Below are positions 25,225 through 37,301 of a stretch of 64,000 nt of DNA, piece by piece. The stretch is from Filosporella fistucella. Its lineage: Eukaryota > Ascomycota > Leotiomycetes > Helotiales. Position 1 is the first letter of the stretch. Each line of letters opens with the position of its first letter. The position numbers and the translations under genes were made by a program. The notes under the pieces were generated by a model. The model saw nothing but the letters and a program-made list of their open reading frames with translations. It did not search any database and was not told where the DNA came from. Location: positions 1,116,001-1,180,000 of the forward strand of contig JAQJZZ010000013.1 of NCBI GenBank assembly GCA_030077755.1, given 5' to 3'.

Positions 25225-26075
25225 TGTACTTCTATTTTGAGGTTGGATAATGCCTTACTTTGGTGTGATGTTGTCTGCCGGCCAAATGCAAGTTCGGGAA
25301 AAGCAATCGCGGTGTCGGTACGTTCCGCAAGGCTGAAGATTAAAGTCAATTCAGCTACAAATCTCAAGTGGTCAGCGGGTAAAGCCAGGCGACCACAATC
25401 TAAATTGCACCTACAAAGTTTCAACTGGCTCAGCTTACGGAGGGCAGATTTGCTTGATCAAGAATAACTTTTCGTATAATTCCGAGGACTCTCATGGCCA
25501 GGCTTGCGGGAATTGTTCCATTTTATTGAGCGCGAACCGAGAAAACCCCAAAGCTTTCTCTCCTTATAAGGGGGACTGGATTTCTTTATTACATATAGTT
25601 TCTACACAGTTACTACAGTATTTTATTTTAAAGGCTCTTATTTCTAAATCCCCAACGTCCTCTTTTCTCATCCACAAGGCTTGGCTTGGCAGAGTGGCTT
25701 GACCCCCTGCTCACTCTTGTGGCGCAAATGCTTTTGGCGTGATCGAACCCCATCCTTCAAAGCTGACAGCACCGTGAGGTTGCGACGGACTGTCCTTCAA
25801 TTTTAACACTTCGACGAACTTCACGATTACTTGAAGAATTCGACCACGAGCAGTATCTCAGTGGATATAGGTGCCCTGAACAGCAACAAGAAATATCAAT
25901 ACGGATTCGAGCAATCTGCGACACAGTCCGAACGAACCATGTGTGTGCAGAGATAGCGAAACCGACTGTTTTCTAACCACACTATACATTATTCCTTGGA
26001 TTTTTATATCTGCCAGCTATCCTGCTAGATAGCCAAGACTTCCAGTTGAGCCTGGAATAAGGAACACTTCACGCC
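25225..26075. promoter_or_regulatory. Divergent promoter region
   Basis: About 850 bases between the ro-10 start (leftward) and the amino-acid-transporter start (rightward). No coding content recognised. A stretch at 25,680-25,760 superficially resembles tRNA arms but does not fold as one. Confidence 0.45.
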
Positions 26076-27923
26076 ATGGTCTCTTACTCCGCCATTGGGG
26101 CACCTGGCGGCACCTCGTCTGAGTCTGGAAGGGGAAGAAGGTGAATGAACCAACACAGCCATGATGAAATAGGGCAACTAATATTCGGTTGACAGGCGTA
26201 GATCCAGTCGAGGTCTGAAAGATCAAAGCTATGGGGGACAGGCGTCATGGCTTAGTAGCAATATCAATCTGCTCAATACCAGTATGGCTCCAATTCCTTT
26301 GAGCCTCCAACGAACAATATTTCTCATTTATAGTCCCTCCTTTTTTCAATGATATCTCTGACTTCTGAACAGTCATCGGTGCTGGCACTTTAGCAATGCC
26401 GCACGCGCTGTCCAATATGGGGATATTGCTAGGCACTTTTGTCATATTGTGGTCTGGCTTGACGGCTGGCTTCGGACTCTATCTACAATCTCGCTGTGCT
26501 CGATACTTGGAGAGAGGGACGTCCTCTTTCTTTGCATTATCGCAAATTACGTATCCAAACGCCGCCGTCATATTCGACGCCGCAATTGCTATCAAATGCT
26601 TTGGTGTTGGTGTTAGCTACCTGATTATCATTGGCGACCTTATGCCAGGAGTAGTAAGAGGCTTCAACGAGGGTGCTGATTCTATTCCATTTCTTGTGGA
26701 TAGACATTTTTGGGTGACCGCGTTCATGTAAAGCCCTCCAGAAATAGCCTACCGTGTACCTGCCGCTAATTTACCTAGGCTTGTTGTCATTCCCCTTTCT
26801 TTCCTGCGACGACTGGACTCCCTGAAATATACCAGCGTTATTGCTTTGATTTCAATTGGATATCTTGTGGTCCTGGTCGTTTACCACTTCTGTAAAGGGG
26901 ACACAATGGCAGACCGAGGTGTGATCAGGGTAATAGAATGGGGAGGCCTCATTCCAACACTACAGAGCTTCCCTGTCATGGTCTTTGCATACACCTGTCA
27001 TCAGAATGTGAGTCTTTGACCAATGCCAGATTCTCACTTGCTAATCAGATCAAGATGTTCTCTATCTTGAATGAAATCAAAGACAACTCTCCGAGACGGT
27101 TCGGCTTCGCTTATACTTATATTGAAGCCCTTTGCTAACTCTGAATAGCACTACGGGCGTTGTTGCAGCAAGTATTGGAACTGCCGCTTCGGTCTATGTT
27201 CTAGTTGCTATTACCGGCTATCTATCGTTTGGTAACAGCGTTGCGGGCAATATCGTGGGAATGTGTAAGCATAGCATGTGAATTCTTCCTTTACAAGCAG
27301 CTAATCCTACAGATATTCCATCCGTTGCATCCACAATCGCTAAGGCAGCAATTGTCATACTCGTCATGTTCTCGTACCCACTACAGGTGCATCCTTGCCG
27401 AGCATCGGTGGATGCTGTATTAAAATGGAGACCAAATGGTCTCAAGAGCTCACGTAACTCACCTAATAGCTCACCAGCAAGATCAATGCCTTTACTCACA
27501 GGCGCTTCAGCTCAACCGGCCGCAAGAAACGACACCATTGGCGAGCTTCGGTTCGCCATGATCACAACTGGAATCATTGTCCTCAGCTACACAACTGCAA
27601 TCACGGTTTCGTCCCTCGATAAGGTGCTTGCCTATGTGGGAAGCACAGGAAGTACTAGTATCAGTTTCATCCTACCAGGGCTGTTCTATTACAAGATCTC
27701 CGACCCAGGCTCCATCTACCACCAACGGTTGGCTAAAGAAGAGAACGAGGATGATAGCGGCTCGGACGCAGAGGAAGGGCTATTGGGCCAAGGTCCAAGA
27801 TCTGCCCCATTGCGGAAGACAATCTTGAGGAAGTTGTCATTGGCCCTGGCAATATATGGTTTGTTTGTAATGACCTTGTGTTTGGGGACCAACCTTTTCT
27901 TCGTTGGTGGAGGTGGACATTGA
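26076..27923 (+). CDS. Vacuolar amino acid transporter (AVT/AAAP family)
   Basis: Seven exons (26076-26140, 26196-26281, 26373-26727, 26779-27007, 27049-27098, 27149-27264, 27313-27923) join exactly into 503 residues. The family signature NINLLNTIIGAGTLAMPHAL spans the exon 2-3 junction at about residues 42-61. About eleven hydrophobic segments follow. MVFAYTCHQN then MFSILNEIKDNSPRR is the conserved mid-protein signature of the Avt5/6/7 group, and YVGSTGSTSISFILPGLFYY is the typical late-helix region. A loop of about 40 residues rich in Asp/Glu/Ser lies before the last helix. These transporters export acidic or neutral amino acids from the vacuole. The substrate cannot be told from sequence; the Avt6 group is the closest guess. 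Confidence 0.92.
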
Positions 27924-28660
27924 TGAAATGCAGAGTTGTTATCGGCACCGAGTACATAGAGCATGGAAATGGAGTTTGGATATAGGAGCTGGCGTTGAAT
28001 AGCATTTACAATACCAGGAGGTCAATGAAAGATTTCTTAAAGGTAGAAACCGATATATAAGACCCACGGCCCTGAATGGCAGAACCAATTTGGAATAGAT
28101 AGAACGATATGGTTGACTGAAACATTATTCCGCCTGGTTGGTTGTGCGGACAATCGTGGGTACTTCATACATTGCCACGTCCTCTCTTTCTCCATCCTTG
28201 GGACTCCTATACAAACCACAAAATCTTAAAGGCCTATGAAAGTCACTTCCTTTGCCAAATCTCAGATATCGCGGCGGGATCAGACACCCGTTCCTTTTGC
28301 CATCAAGTCCACCTGCTGCAGTCTCAACATTTGCGAAAATGTATCCTGGAGCTGCTTTCTAGCTTGCAAAGGGACTCTGGGTGTATAGATAATGGATGAT
28401 CACCAAAACCACTCCGAATGAATCGGAACCAACGCACATCCAGTCCTTCTACTCACCTCTTCATGCTTATAAGATATCCACGATGATTTCACAAGTCTAA
28501 GAAATGGCCTTGGTGAAGAGTATCATAGTATGGTAACTATACAAGATTCCAGATTTAAAACGCCTCCCTTCCGGGCCATCAATGCCATGCGAACCACAAA
28601 TTCAACGCCACAATATGCTTCACATACTCAAATCATACATCGTCCTCCATTGCCTTGAAT
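27924..28660. other. Intergenic between convergent genes
   Basis: No supported coding region. Contains the 3' ends of the transporter and of the mitochondrial ribosomal protein gene. Confidence 0.5.
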
Positions 28661-29131
28661 CTACTTTGCTGCCGTTGGTCGAAATTTTGGTTCCAGGAGA
28701 CCCGCCTAGGTCACAAATCAGCAACGCAGTATATATATTTCTTGAGAAGCTACCCACCATGGATAATAGTCTCCAAGCTGGATCACTTGGTTGTGCGCCT
28801 ACTCCCAGCCAGTATTTCGCCCGCGCAGAATCTAGTTTGATATCTTTGTATGGCTTTCCTTCTCCATCGGTAGGTGGCTTGGGAATTGGATCGTAAGTCC
28901 CTGCAAGTAGCCAATTAGCTCCCTTCTCTCTCCCAACATGTATTCAAGTTTATAAGGATGTAGCCGTACCTAGAACTTCGATTGGCTTGCTATTTCTTGC
29001 AGTCCTGCGTCAATGTCAGTTAAACTCCAATTGATTCCGAAGGGTGATGCGCACCGAGCCTGTGCTACCACAATATTGTAGAAGGGAGCCTTGCGACGGC
29101 CAAATCGTGCTAATCTAATCTTGACAACCAT
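28661..29131 (-). CDS. mrps16: Mitochondrial small-subunit ribosomal protein bS16m
   Basis: Four minus-strand exons (29055-29131, 28970-29004, 28758-28900, 28661-28705) give 99 residues. The sequence opens MVVKIRLARFGRRKAPFYNI, the hallmark of the S16 family, and continues TARNSKPIEVLGTYDPIP and DSARAKYWLGVGAQPSD before AGLLEPKFRPTAAK. Bacterial S16 and mitochondrial homologues have about 80-130 residues, so the length fits. The protein stabilises the 5' domain of the small-subunit rRNA. Exon 2 is only 35 bases and exon 4 is 45 bases long. Confidence 0.93.
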
Positions 29132-29524
29132 CTTTGTGCAGATAGGTAGGAATGCGAGGTGAGATGGATTTGAAAATCGCGTGTATGGTTGCTAGAAGTT
29201 GAGGTTGGCGGAATTTGGAGTTGAAAATGTTTCCGCTCCACTCCGCTCCGCGCGGAATGCTCTCACTCTCACCATCATCCCTTCACTTACTCTCAACCGC
29301 CCCGCCCCACATGCCCAGGTCAATCGATTGGGAAATAAAGGTGAGGTGATGTCAACATCATCTTTATCTCAAAGGAAGAACCATATCAAGATCAGGTGTT
29401 TGATATCAATCAATACTGAGACTCCATCGAAGTCATATCTCTCAATCTCCGGAACATCTTCCATATCTTCACAAGCCAAGAAGTTTCCAAACCCTACTCA
29501 CCTTGGTTCTGAGGACACAATAAA
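29132..29524. promoter_or_regulatory. Divergent promoter region
   Basis: About 390 bases shared by the mitochondrial S16 gene (leftward) and the NAD(P)HX epimerase gene (rightward). No motif assigned with confidence. Confidence 0.55.
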
Positions 29525-30831
29525 ATGGCTTTAAAGGTACGAAGAGTCTCGCCACAGCTGTTTCCAATCCATATCTGATAACATATTCTAAAGACTCTTT
29601 CCGCCAAAAACGCGGCTGCTTTGGATAAGGACCTAATGAGTATTGGCGCTTTTTCAATTGACCAACTCATGGAATGTAAGTCTACTTTTTATCACTTAAT
29701 GGCACGCGGTACCTAAGAAGATGCTATTCTCTATTATGTTATCAATTTGTGGACGGAAAGCTGTCCTGCTCTCTTTTTATCTCTCGTCATTTCTAATCGC
29801 CTCATCTACCTTGACCTTCACTGACAAGGTGAACAGTGGCCGGGCTATCTGTTTCACAGGCTGGTGGGATTCTCCAATGCTACCCCCAACTTGCACACTG
29901 AACTTTGACAGTATACCGAGTTCATCCCCTAAGCAGAGGAAGAAGGATTCTAGTAGCTTGTGGGCCAGGAAACAATGGTATGTCTGCTTCCAAGTATTCA
30001 TTCTTGTTACATTCCCTGACACCCACAGGTGGTGATGGTCTCGTTGCAGCCAGACATTTGTGGCATTATGGATACAAGCCAACAATTTATTACCCAAAAC
30101 AGAGTAAAAACGAACTGTATCAGGTAAGCCAGCTCAATTTATTCGAGGTGTATGGTCACTGTATTGTCAGTGGGCTCATTTATTTTAGCGACTATCAACA
30201 CAGCTCAAAAACCTAAACATCCCCTTCACCGATGACTTCCCAGCCGCCCTCAAGGAATCGGATCATGTTATAGACGCAATATTTGGTCAGTGATTTCCTT
30301 TAATCCCACCTTGCTTCATTGACTCACACCCCATCAGGATTCTCCTTCTCAGGCGAGGTTCGGGAACCATTTCCTGCCATCATTAGAGCACTTCAAGAAA
30401 CTTCAATTCCAGTAACATCAGTTGACGCACCTTCTTCGTGGAACATTGAAAAAGGACCTCCATCTTCTGGCCCGGGTTCTAATTTTCATCCGGCTGTATT
30501 GGTCAGTCTGACAGCTCCGAAACCATTGGTTATGTTTTTCAAGGGCAGACATTTTGTTGGTGGTCGGTAAGTTGGACTCGAGTCGCCTATAGAATCCTCC
30601 TGACATGACTATTTCCAGATTTGTGAGTCCTGATATTCAGAAGAAATATGATCTGGATTTGCCAGAATATGAGGTATGTGTCAAATTTTGTATTATGGCG
30701 GGCACAGATTTTAGAGACTGCCAGATCTCCCCCTTCTTGACGTTGAAATACATATGGAAGGATGGACTGATACAATAAAATAGGGCATCGACCAGGTCGT
30801 AGAAGTTGGAAGTAATGGACAAAAGCTATGA
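29525..30831 (+). CDS. NAD(P)H-hydrate epimerase (YjeF N-terminal domain)
   Basis: Nine exons (29525-29536, 29594-29675, 29837-29863, 29912-29977, 30029-30123, 30189-30285, 30338-30566, 30619-30673, 30784-30831) join in frame to 236 residues. The conserved line runs [20 protein letters not shown], then [44 protein letters not shown] and [16 protein letters not shown]. The catalytic Asp of the family lies in the VDAPSSWN stretch. The enzyme converts the R form of damaged, hydrated NAD(P)H to the S form, which a dehydratase repairs. The family is usually about 230-250 residues, so the model is complete. The gene is unusually intron-rich for its size, with first and third exons of 12 and 27 bases. 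Confidence 0.93.
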
Positions 30832-31060
30832 ACGACAGCCCGCCAGTAGTCCTGCAGAAGCTACTTTAAATGGTGTTTGTTTCATTACGAGTGGTATTCA
30901 TGATTTGTCTATGCACCGCCTCTCAGGCGTTGACTTCATTTCCCTATCAAAACATCATGGACCTGCAGGGTGAACTGCTACGAATCTCAATGTATCAAAA
31001 AGTCCAGATCCGATATTCCGTGCTCTATCTTTCACCCATCTCTCTTGGTCTCCTTCTAAA

Positions 31061-33334
31061 TTATGATGCCTCTTCAAAAATTACGAGCACCGTTCCTGCT
31101 TTGCAAATGTCCTGAGTGGTGTCAGTACTAAGAAGCATCATGAGTCACATTTCGCAAGTTACGTACACCTTCCTTATGCGCCAGCTTTGCGATGACACCG
31201 CCCTGAGGTGAACGTATCACAGTCTCCATCTTCATACTCTCAATACTGCAGATGAAAATTAGCGCATTCACGGTAAGAGGGGTCGTCATCACCTACACAA
31301 CTAGTGCTTGGTCCTTCTGCACTCTGTCACCTTCCCTGACCTCATTGCGTAGGACTTTGCAAGGCATTGGGGCAAGTACACTGTTTGTAACATCTTTCAA
31401 TCCTAAAGCCTTCTCAAACCAGCCGGGTGCAGGAACCGTCAGTTGTACTTGCTTTCCCTGCTGGAAAATAGTGACTTTATCACCATCTGTAATAATAGTG
31501 CTTTCGATTCTTGTATGAGGGAAGTATGTGGAAATCGATGGCAGTCGTGGTTCACACACAACATTCGGGTATAACTTCTCCTCGTGCCCAGCTTTGACTT
31601 TGATATCGAACATCTTCTGGCCAGTTTGTGTGATATCCACATGTACAGGAAGTGGATCTGGCTCTGTGGGTTGGAGAAATTCAAATTGACGTTGAGTCCC
31701 GTTGCCAAAACCAATAGAATTTCCATGTGGCCCATGAATGATTATACCAGATGCTGCGAGCTCTTTCGCTAGAAGACCTAATGCAGCCTGGGCAAATGTC
31801 TCTGGATCGACCACCTCCGGAGTAAAAAGTTCGTCATTGTGTTTTTGAATATATCCCGTTTCAACTTCGCCATTTATAAAACCTCGACTTTTGCATATCC
31901 TCTTCAGAAATTCAATGTTGGTGCTCAGACCCACAACCTCGTAATCTTGTAACGCAGCATATAACTTTCTGATTGCTACCTCTCGAGTTGGGCCACTAAC
32001 AATGAGTTTAGCAATCATCCCATCATACGCTGAGGAGACAGTGTCGCCTTCGATGAAGCCAGCATCAATGCGAACGCTCTCCGAGATTTTTGGGGTCCTA
32101 AGGTGGATCAGCTTGCCGGAATCAGGCATAAAGTTCATTGAAGGGTTTTCGGCATAGATGCGAGCCTCAATGGCCCATCCTCTTGCAGATATTCTCTGAG
32201 CGATCGTTTCTTGATCAAGGGGAAGTGGTTCTCCGGCAGCAACTTTGAATTGCCATGATACAAGATCCTCGCCTGTCACCTCCTCGGTGACTGGGTGCTC
32301 CACCTGGAGTCTTGTATTCATTTCCATGAAGAAAAACTCGTTTGTGTCGTTGTCAAAAATGACTATCAAGCCGTCAGTACCTAGCAGGTTTTACAAAATC
32401 TATGTATCTCACATTCAACGGTTCCAGCACCTTCGTATCCTACTGCTAAGGCGGCAGCCCTTGCTTTACCCCACAAGTCTTGTCGGATTTCTTCCAGGAG
32501 ATTGGGAGCTGGAGCCTCCTCTAAAATCTTTTGATGTCGACGCTGCAAACTGCAGTCTCGCTCTCCCAGTGCCACAGCATTTCCATACTTGTCTGCAAAT
32601 ATCTGAACTTCGATATGTCTGGGAGTTGCGATATACTTCTCTACCAACATCACATCGTCTCCAAATGAATTTCGCCCCTCACTTTTAGCACTCTCAAGCT
32701 TGTCTAGGAATTCCTGCTCAGTGAATGCAATCCGCATCCCTTTTCCACCACCTCCTCTCACGGCCTTCACCATGACCGGGAAGCCAATTTTCTTGGCTTC
32801 CTCCAGTAAATGATTTGGTTCTTGATTTGACCCGTGGTAGCCAGGTATACATGGTACACCTGCTTGAATCATGATGTCCTTGCTTTTCGACTTATTGCCC
32901 ATGGCCTCAATGGCCTTCCACGGCGGACCGATGAATACCAATCCCTCTTCTATACATCTTCGAGCAAACGCCGAATTTTCGCTCAGAAACCCATACCCAG
33001 GATGGAGTGCTTCACAGCCCTGTTCCTTTGCGACTTTTATGATTCGTTCTCCATCCAAGTATGCATTCGCCGCTCCAAGATTGACCGCAAAGGGACTGGA
33101 GAGTGCATGTTGAGAGTGTGCGTCAGGATCCGTATAGATAGTTGTACAACGAACCCCCAATGCTGCCGCGGTTCGGCCAACTCGTAGAGCAATCTCTCCA
33201 CGATTCGCGATGAGCACCGAGGTTATAGGTGTAGAAGAGGAGCTCGATGCGGAGGTAGAGGAGAGGCGAGAGGATTGGGATGATAGAAGGGCAGTAGCAC
33301 GAGCAAATGCCCGCGATCTTGAGGTAGGAATCAT
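31061..33334 (-). CDS. mccA: Methylcrotonyl-CoA carboxylase, biotin-carrying alpha subunit
   Basis: Four minus-strand exons (32413-33334, 31297-32362, 31167-31245, 31061-31111) give 705 residues. A Ser/Arg-rich mitochondrial presequence (about 1-35) precedes the biotin carboxylase domain, which has VLIANRGEIALRVGRTA, the Gly-rich ATP loop VRGGGGKGMR, and EMNTRLQVEHPVTE. The C-terminal biotinyl domain carries ESMKMET with the biotin-accepting Lys at about 668. The enzyme carboxylates 3-methylcrotonyl-CoA in leucine breakdown in mitochondria. MCC alpha, rather than propionyl-CoA or acetyl-CoA carboxylase, is chosen from the length and the ESMKM biotin site. The beta subunit and isovaleryl-CoA dehydrogenase, often neighbours in fungi, are not in this window. 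Confidence 0.93.
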
Positions 33335-33921
33335 TATGTTTGGGTTGGGAATTGAAGGTAGACCTGGGCAAGCCTAACGGTGTTCAGCCTTGTTTGTGTC
33401 GCCCCGTGTTCGAGTCAATTGAATCGACAAGCAATGTCAAGTTGCAAAAGGCTATGAGCTTTAAGTGAAGAGCCAATTTGACTGTATTCTGAGAATATTT
33501 CGTGAGCGGTTGTTTGCGGAGTAATGCGGTGTTTTCTTCAGTCTACATTCTCGGGACAAGTTGAGATACAAATGTGCTGAAAGCCGTCGCAAGCCGCTGC
33601 CGAAGCTGGGGAAAGGGGAATGGGGAATGGGTAACGGGGAATGGGCTTTGGTAGTGGGGTCCAGCACCATGATGCAGTACCCCGCTCCCGCTGAAATGGC
33701 AGGCTCGGGGGCTCGGTTGGACGGTAAATACGCTAAACCAGTTTTGTTAGGTGCATATCAATTTTCAATCATACCGAACGGGAGGCTTGCACAGAACGCT
33801 CAATTATATATCACAAGATTCACGTCAACACTACACCTCACTATAATACTCTTTATTTACATTCATTTATTGTAGATTTTTATCAGTATGCTGTAATGTC
33901 TACTTTCACTCGATACCAGCT
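33335..33921. other. Intergenic with short G-rich repeat
   Basis: Between the mccA start and the end of the next minus-strand gene. It should contain the mccA promoter. No coding region supported. Confidence 0.5.
33608..33645. repeat. G-rich tandem repeat (GGGGAATG units)
   Basis: Three to four imperfect copies of GGGGAATG / GGGTAACG on the + strand, upstream of mccA. On the minus strand this is a C-rich tract in the promoter or leader. Confidence 0.7.
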
Positions 33922-34719
33922 CTACGGCGCTGTTGCAGCGACGGTAGTTAGTGTCACACCAACACACTTGCTTCCAGCTGGATCCACTGTAAGTTGTGCC
34001 TTGAAGAAGTCAGCTTGGAATCCAATGAATCTCTATTAAAGATTGCATTTCAATGCGAGATTCTGACATTGAGAAATACTGACCGCAGAGTCATGGCCAC
34101 TTTGGCAAGCTGTCCCAGATTTCAGCTGTCCGCCGACAAGACTCACGAACTGTGCTCCAGTTCCAGCACAGTCCACGGCCTTGAAGGTCGTTCCATTAAA
34201 GCCAACACACTGCCAATGGTCAGTTTCTTTTCTTCTCATATCGAGTTCCCCCAATGTCTGGTAGCTAGAGAGAGGAGCTAAATGCTTACTGCTTGCTTGC
34301 CGACCAGGTCAGGTCGGAATCCTGCAGTGAAGCTTCGTTGAACCAGAATAACGTTTGCTCCCGAAGCACTTGTAGAGGGCGTTACTTGTCGATCAGCTGC
34401 TGTGTTCACGCATGCTGCATCAACCATTTCACCTGCATACTTTGTTAACATTAACCTTTCTCTTTAACCAACTGCTTGGATGCAGAGTCTCAGACAGCCC
34501 ATAGAATCACTGCCGAAGGAAAAATGTACCATTATTTCGGAAGGTAAGACACTCGTTTCCTGGTATCCCACCAACCTCTTTCATCACAACAGTTGATGCA
34601 CCTTTCGTGATGGCAGCGGCGGTGGTAGCTGCATTGGTGTTACCTCCCCTAGCAGGAATTGCACCAGCCAAAGACCATATTGCAAGAGAAGTGAGGATAA
34701 GTTTGGTTGAAGCGATCAT
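33922..34719 (-). CDS. Small secreted protein, unknown function
   Basis: Four minus-strand exons (34530-34719, 34290-34432, 34084-34209, 33922-34032) give 189 residues. A clear signal peptide (KLILTSLAIWSLAGAIP, residues about 6-22) is followed by an Ala/Thr-rich stretch, then a compact domain with six cysteines at GNECLTF, DAACVN, KQACVGF, AVDCAG, GTACQS and GSKCVG. The even cysteine number suggests disulphide bonds in a secreted protein. No enzyme motif is visible. Secreted proteins of this kind are common in plant-associated ascomycetes and include elicitor- and effector-like proteins, but I cannot name the family. Confidence 0.8.
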
Positions 34720-36025
34720 GGTTATGCTGTTCTTTGTGGATATGCCAGGAACGAGAAACTCGGTAATTGAGTTGAATTGAGAGAAGAATAAGGAATCGAA
34801 TCAGAATCGAATGGAAGCAAGCAACAGTCCTGCCCGTTGTATGCGTTTACTGAATTTAAATGAAATGAAAGAAAGAATATAAAGTAAGCAGAAGTGAGTG
34901 AATGCTCGAGAAGGTTTTGAGTTGCGGCGGAAACGAAGACTGATATACATGTAGATCAACAGATCCTTCTCTTGTATTGAAATTCTGGAACCTGCTCAGA
35001 TTGGGAAAATTACCACCAATGCAGTGTGTGGAGACGGCGTGGATAATCCATGGCAACAAAATGTCCGAAGTCATTCCTCACAGGTGAACCAGCCAATGAA
35101 ACGTCTTGGCTTTGAATTGATACTGGCTAAGGAAACGGCACAAATATAAAACAGCATACAAGCCTCATCAGGGAGAAAAGAAAGATGTAGAGTTTTCGTC
35201 TAACGTGTTGAAATCTTGCAGGCGGCGTTGACTTCCAGAAGGAGGGATAGGGATGAAACTCAGAACCGAGGACAGGAAGTGTGGGGATTCCGCTTCGTCC
35301 GATCTGTCTCGCCATCGTTTCGTCCCGTCTGGTCGTTTCGACGTCCTTCACCTTAACTCCTAATACAATGGAATGAAGTGGCATTGAGCTTGTGTCACGA
35401 TGTTCGAGCAGGTCTCTGTCACTTCGTATTCGCTGTGAGGGATGCTCTTACAAGTCAATTCTCCCAAACTCCCGTCCAGCACAGACTGCTCATTGAACTT
35501 GGAATACGCCGTTCATTCCGTCGGTTGTTTGAGCTTATGCTGCTTCGAAGAATGGCCTTCATCTTTTAGATTAAGGTTTAGATGCATTCGTTCCCACAGA
35601 TATCTTTTGCTTCACTGATCCGCCAGAGACCAAGTGGCTCACGGTGCCTCAATTTCTGGGGCTGCTATCCTCTCATGAGGACGACATTTTCCTGTTAGAG
35701 CTAGGCACATATGTAATGATTTCTTCCCGCATCAATGCAGCTGCACATCAACTCGAGCGATTGGAGAAATCACTTCAGTAGTCGAAAGTAGTATGTAGGT
35801 GGCATGGTTTTGTTGGTTCACAGTTCTTGAGCATTCATGAGGATGTCAAATTGGAATTGATAGACAGTTTCTTTTAGGCGTGTTCGAAGATTCCTTTCGG
35901 TTGAAGTTTCAACTGCCGAATGCCACTCAGATATACTCGCCTAGACTTCTTTTATATAAGCCCATCCCCCTCATCTTCAGCCAAAATCAGATATTTACCC
36001 CGCAATTTGCTTTCCCCTGCAAGTC
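34720..36025. other. Intergenic (about 1.3 kb), no gene seen
   Basis: Promoter of the secreted-protein gene to the left and the 3' end of the PEBP-like gene to the right. The open frames (34,856-35,074, 35,127-35,384 and 35,378-35,569) are short and without recognisable content. A TATATAAG motif at about 35,953 has no obvious downstream + strand gene. Confidence 0.45.
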
Positions 36026-36760
36026 TTACCCAGTCACAGTGAAATAGTTTGCCCGGACTGGAGCTCCCAATTTTGCATCGATTGCGAAAGCCGTCAGGTT
36101 GAAGCCGATTCCTTTCGAAACCGCACTGGTTTGACTAGAAGGCACCTTGAAATCCGCAGGCTGTGGGTACAGCAATTGCACATATTTGTGAGCGTATGGT
36201 GGATTCTCGACTGGAGGTGCTGGAGCTACATATGCCTTAGGAGATGTATCTTTGGTCGAGAGAACATAAGTTCCACTGGTAGCAGTGGTGCTGGATGTCC
36301 ACCCAGTCAAAAGACAATGGAGATTCGTGACTCGAGATCCCGCCGCTCCTCCAAGCAAGGCTCCCGGTCTATTCAGCTGTTAGATAATTATGAATGGCGT
36401 AAGGAACCATAACCCTTACACATCGAGATCTACAATCGATGGTCAGTACTTCTCAGATTGAAATGGAACAGGATTTCCAAGACACACCAATCATGAAAAA
36501 AATATACGACCCAGTGAGGGCAGCATCAGCCGTACCAATGGTAGGTATTTTTGACGTCTCTGGAAATTGTTAGAATGAAGTGACGATCAAAGCAGATATC
36601 CTCGAGACATGCCGGATTTTGCTAATGCGAGGCCAGGTGTAACGGATTTGGCACCAAACTTGACATCAAGGTGGGCAGTGACATTTGGAGCGAATCCACT
36701 TGGAGTTTGGGCCAATACAGATGTGATGAACAAAAAGTATGCTGCAAGTAAAACAAACAT
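36026..36760 (-). CDS. Secreted PEBP-like protein
   Basis: Four minus-strand exons (36613-36760, 36488-36559, 36420-36429, 36026-36368) give 190 residues. A signal peptide (MFVLLAAYFLFITSVLAQTP) starts the protein. The ligand-binding region resembles phosphatidylethanolamine-binding proteins: MIDLDVPGALLGG corresponds to the DPDAP-type motif and NLHCLLTGW to the RHWLVT-type motif. NPPYAHKYVQLLYPQP corresponds to the PHRY-type motif. Intron 1 needs a GC donor (36612-36611), because the GT alternative runs into a stop, and exon 3 is a 10-base microexon. Fungal secreted PEBP-like proteins have no settled function. Likely extracellular or cell-wall located. Confidence 0.82.
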
Positions 36761-37301
36761 TTTGGTAGCTGGGTGAAGTGATAATTCAAGGTTTTGGTCT
36801 CAGAAAAAATATCCAAGAGAAGGAGCGAAAAGGCCAGATCCAGGATTTTATGGTTTATAGCAACTTTGCAGTACCATGATTGTGCCGGCGAGGAAGAAGA
36901 GAACAGGCTGCTGTACTGCCCAGACTTCTTCTTAAAACAAGATGTTATCGCATATAGGTTACAGCAAAATATAGTGGAGGTTTAATTTATTGACAATCTA
37001 AATCTGTGTGAACCCACATAGATCGAGATTCCAATAAACTGAACCCGGCTGTTACAGGCAGTCGGTAATTGAATAACCCCTAATCAGCCAGCCGACGGGA
37101 CTTATTTGGTGGCAAGCTCCCACTAAACGGCAGCTGCCTCCATGGATTCTCGGGGCGGAATATAGTGACGTATACGATAGCCTTCAAAGTCACGAGAATG
37201 GCTCTTCTAGAAGTTTATGAAGTATTTTAGTGTTCTTATCGCTTCGAAAATTTCAATTCAATCCAGTTTCTCTCTGGGGAACATTCACACACTCATATAT
37301 C
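36761..37301. promoter_or_regulatory. Divergent promoter region
   Basis: About 540 bases between the PEBP-like gene (leftward) and the NRPS-like gene (rightward). No specific motif assigned; the region 36,940-37,070 is AT-rich. Confidence 0.5.

Noticed and set aside
25680..25760. tRNA-like stretch (GGCAGAGTGGC ... GTGATCGAACCCC)
   Set aside because: The arms do not pair into an acceptor stem and no consistent anticodon loop can be drawn.
35953..35960. TATATAAG as a promoter element on the + strand
   Set aside because: No + strand gene begins within a plausible distance; the next feature is the 3' end of a minus-strand gene.
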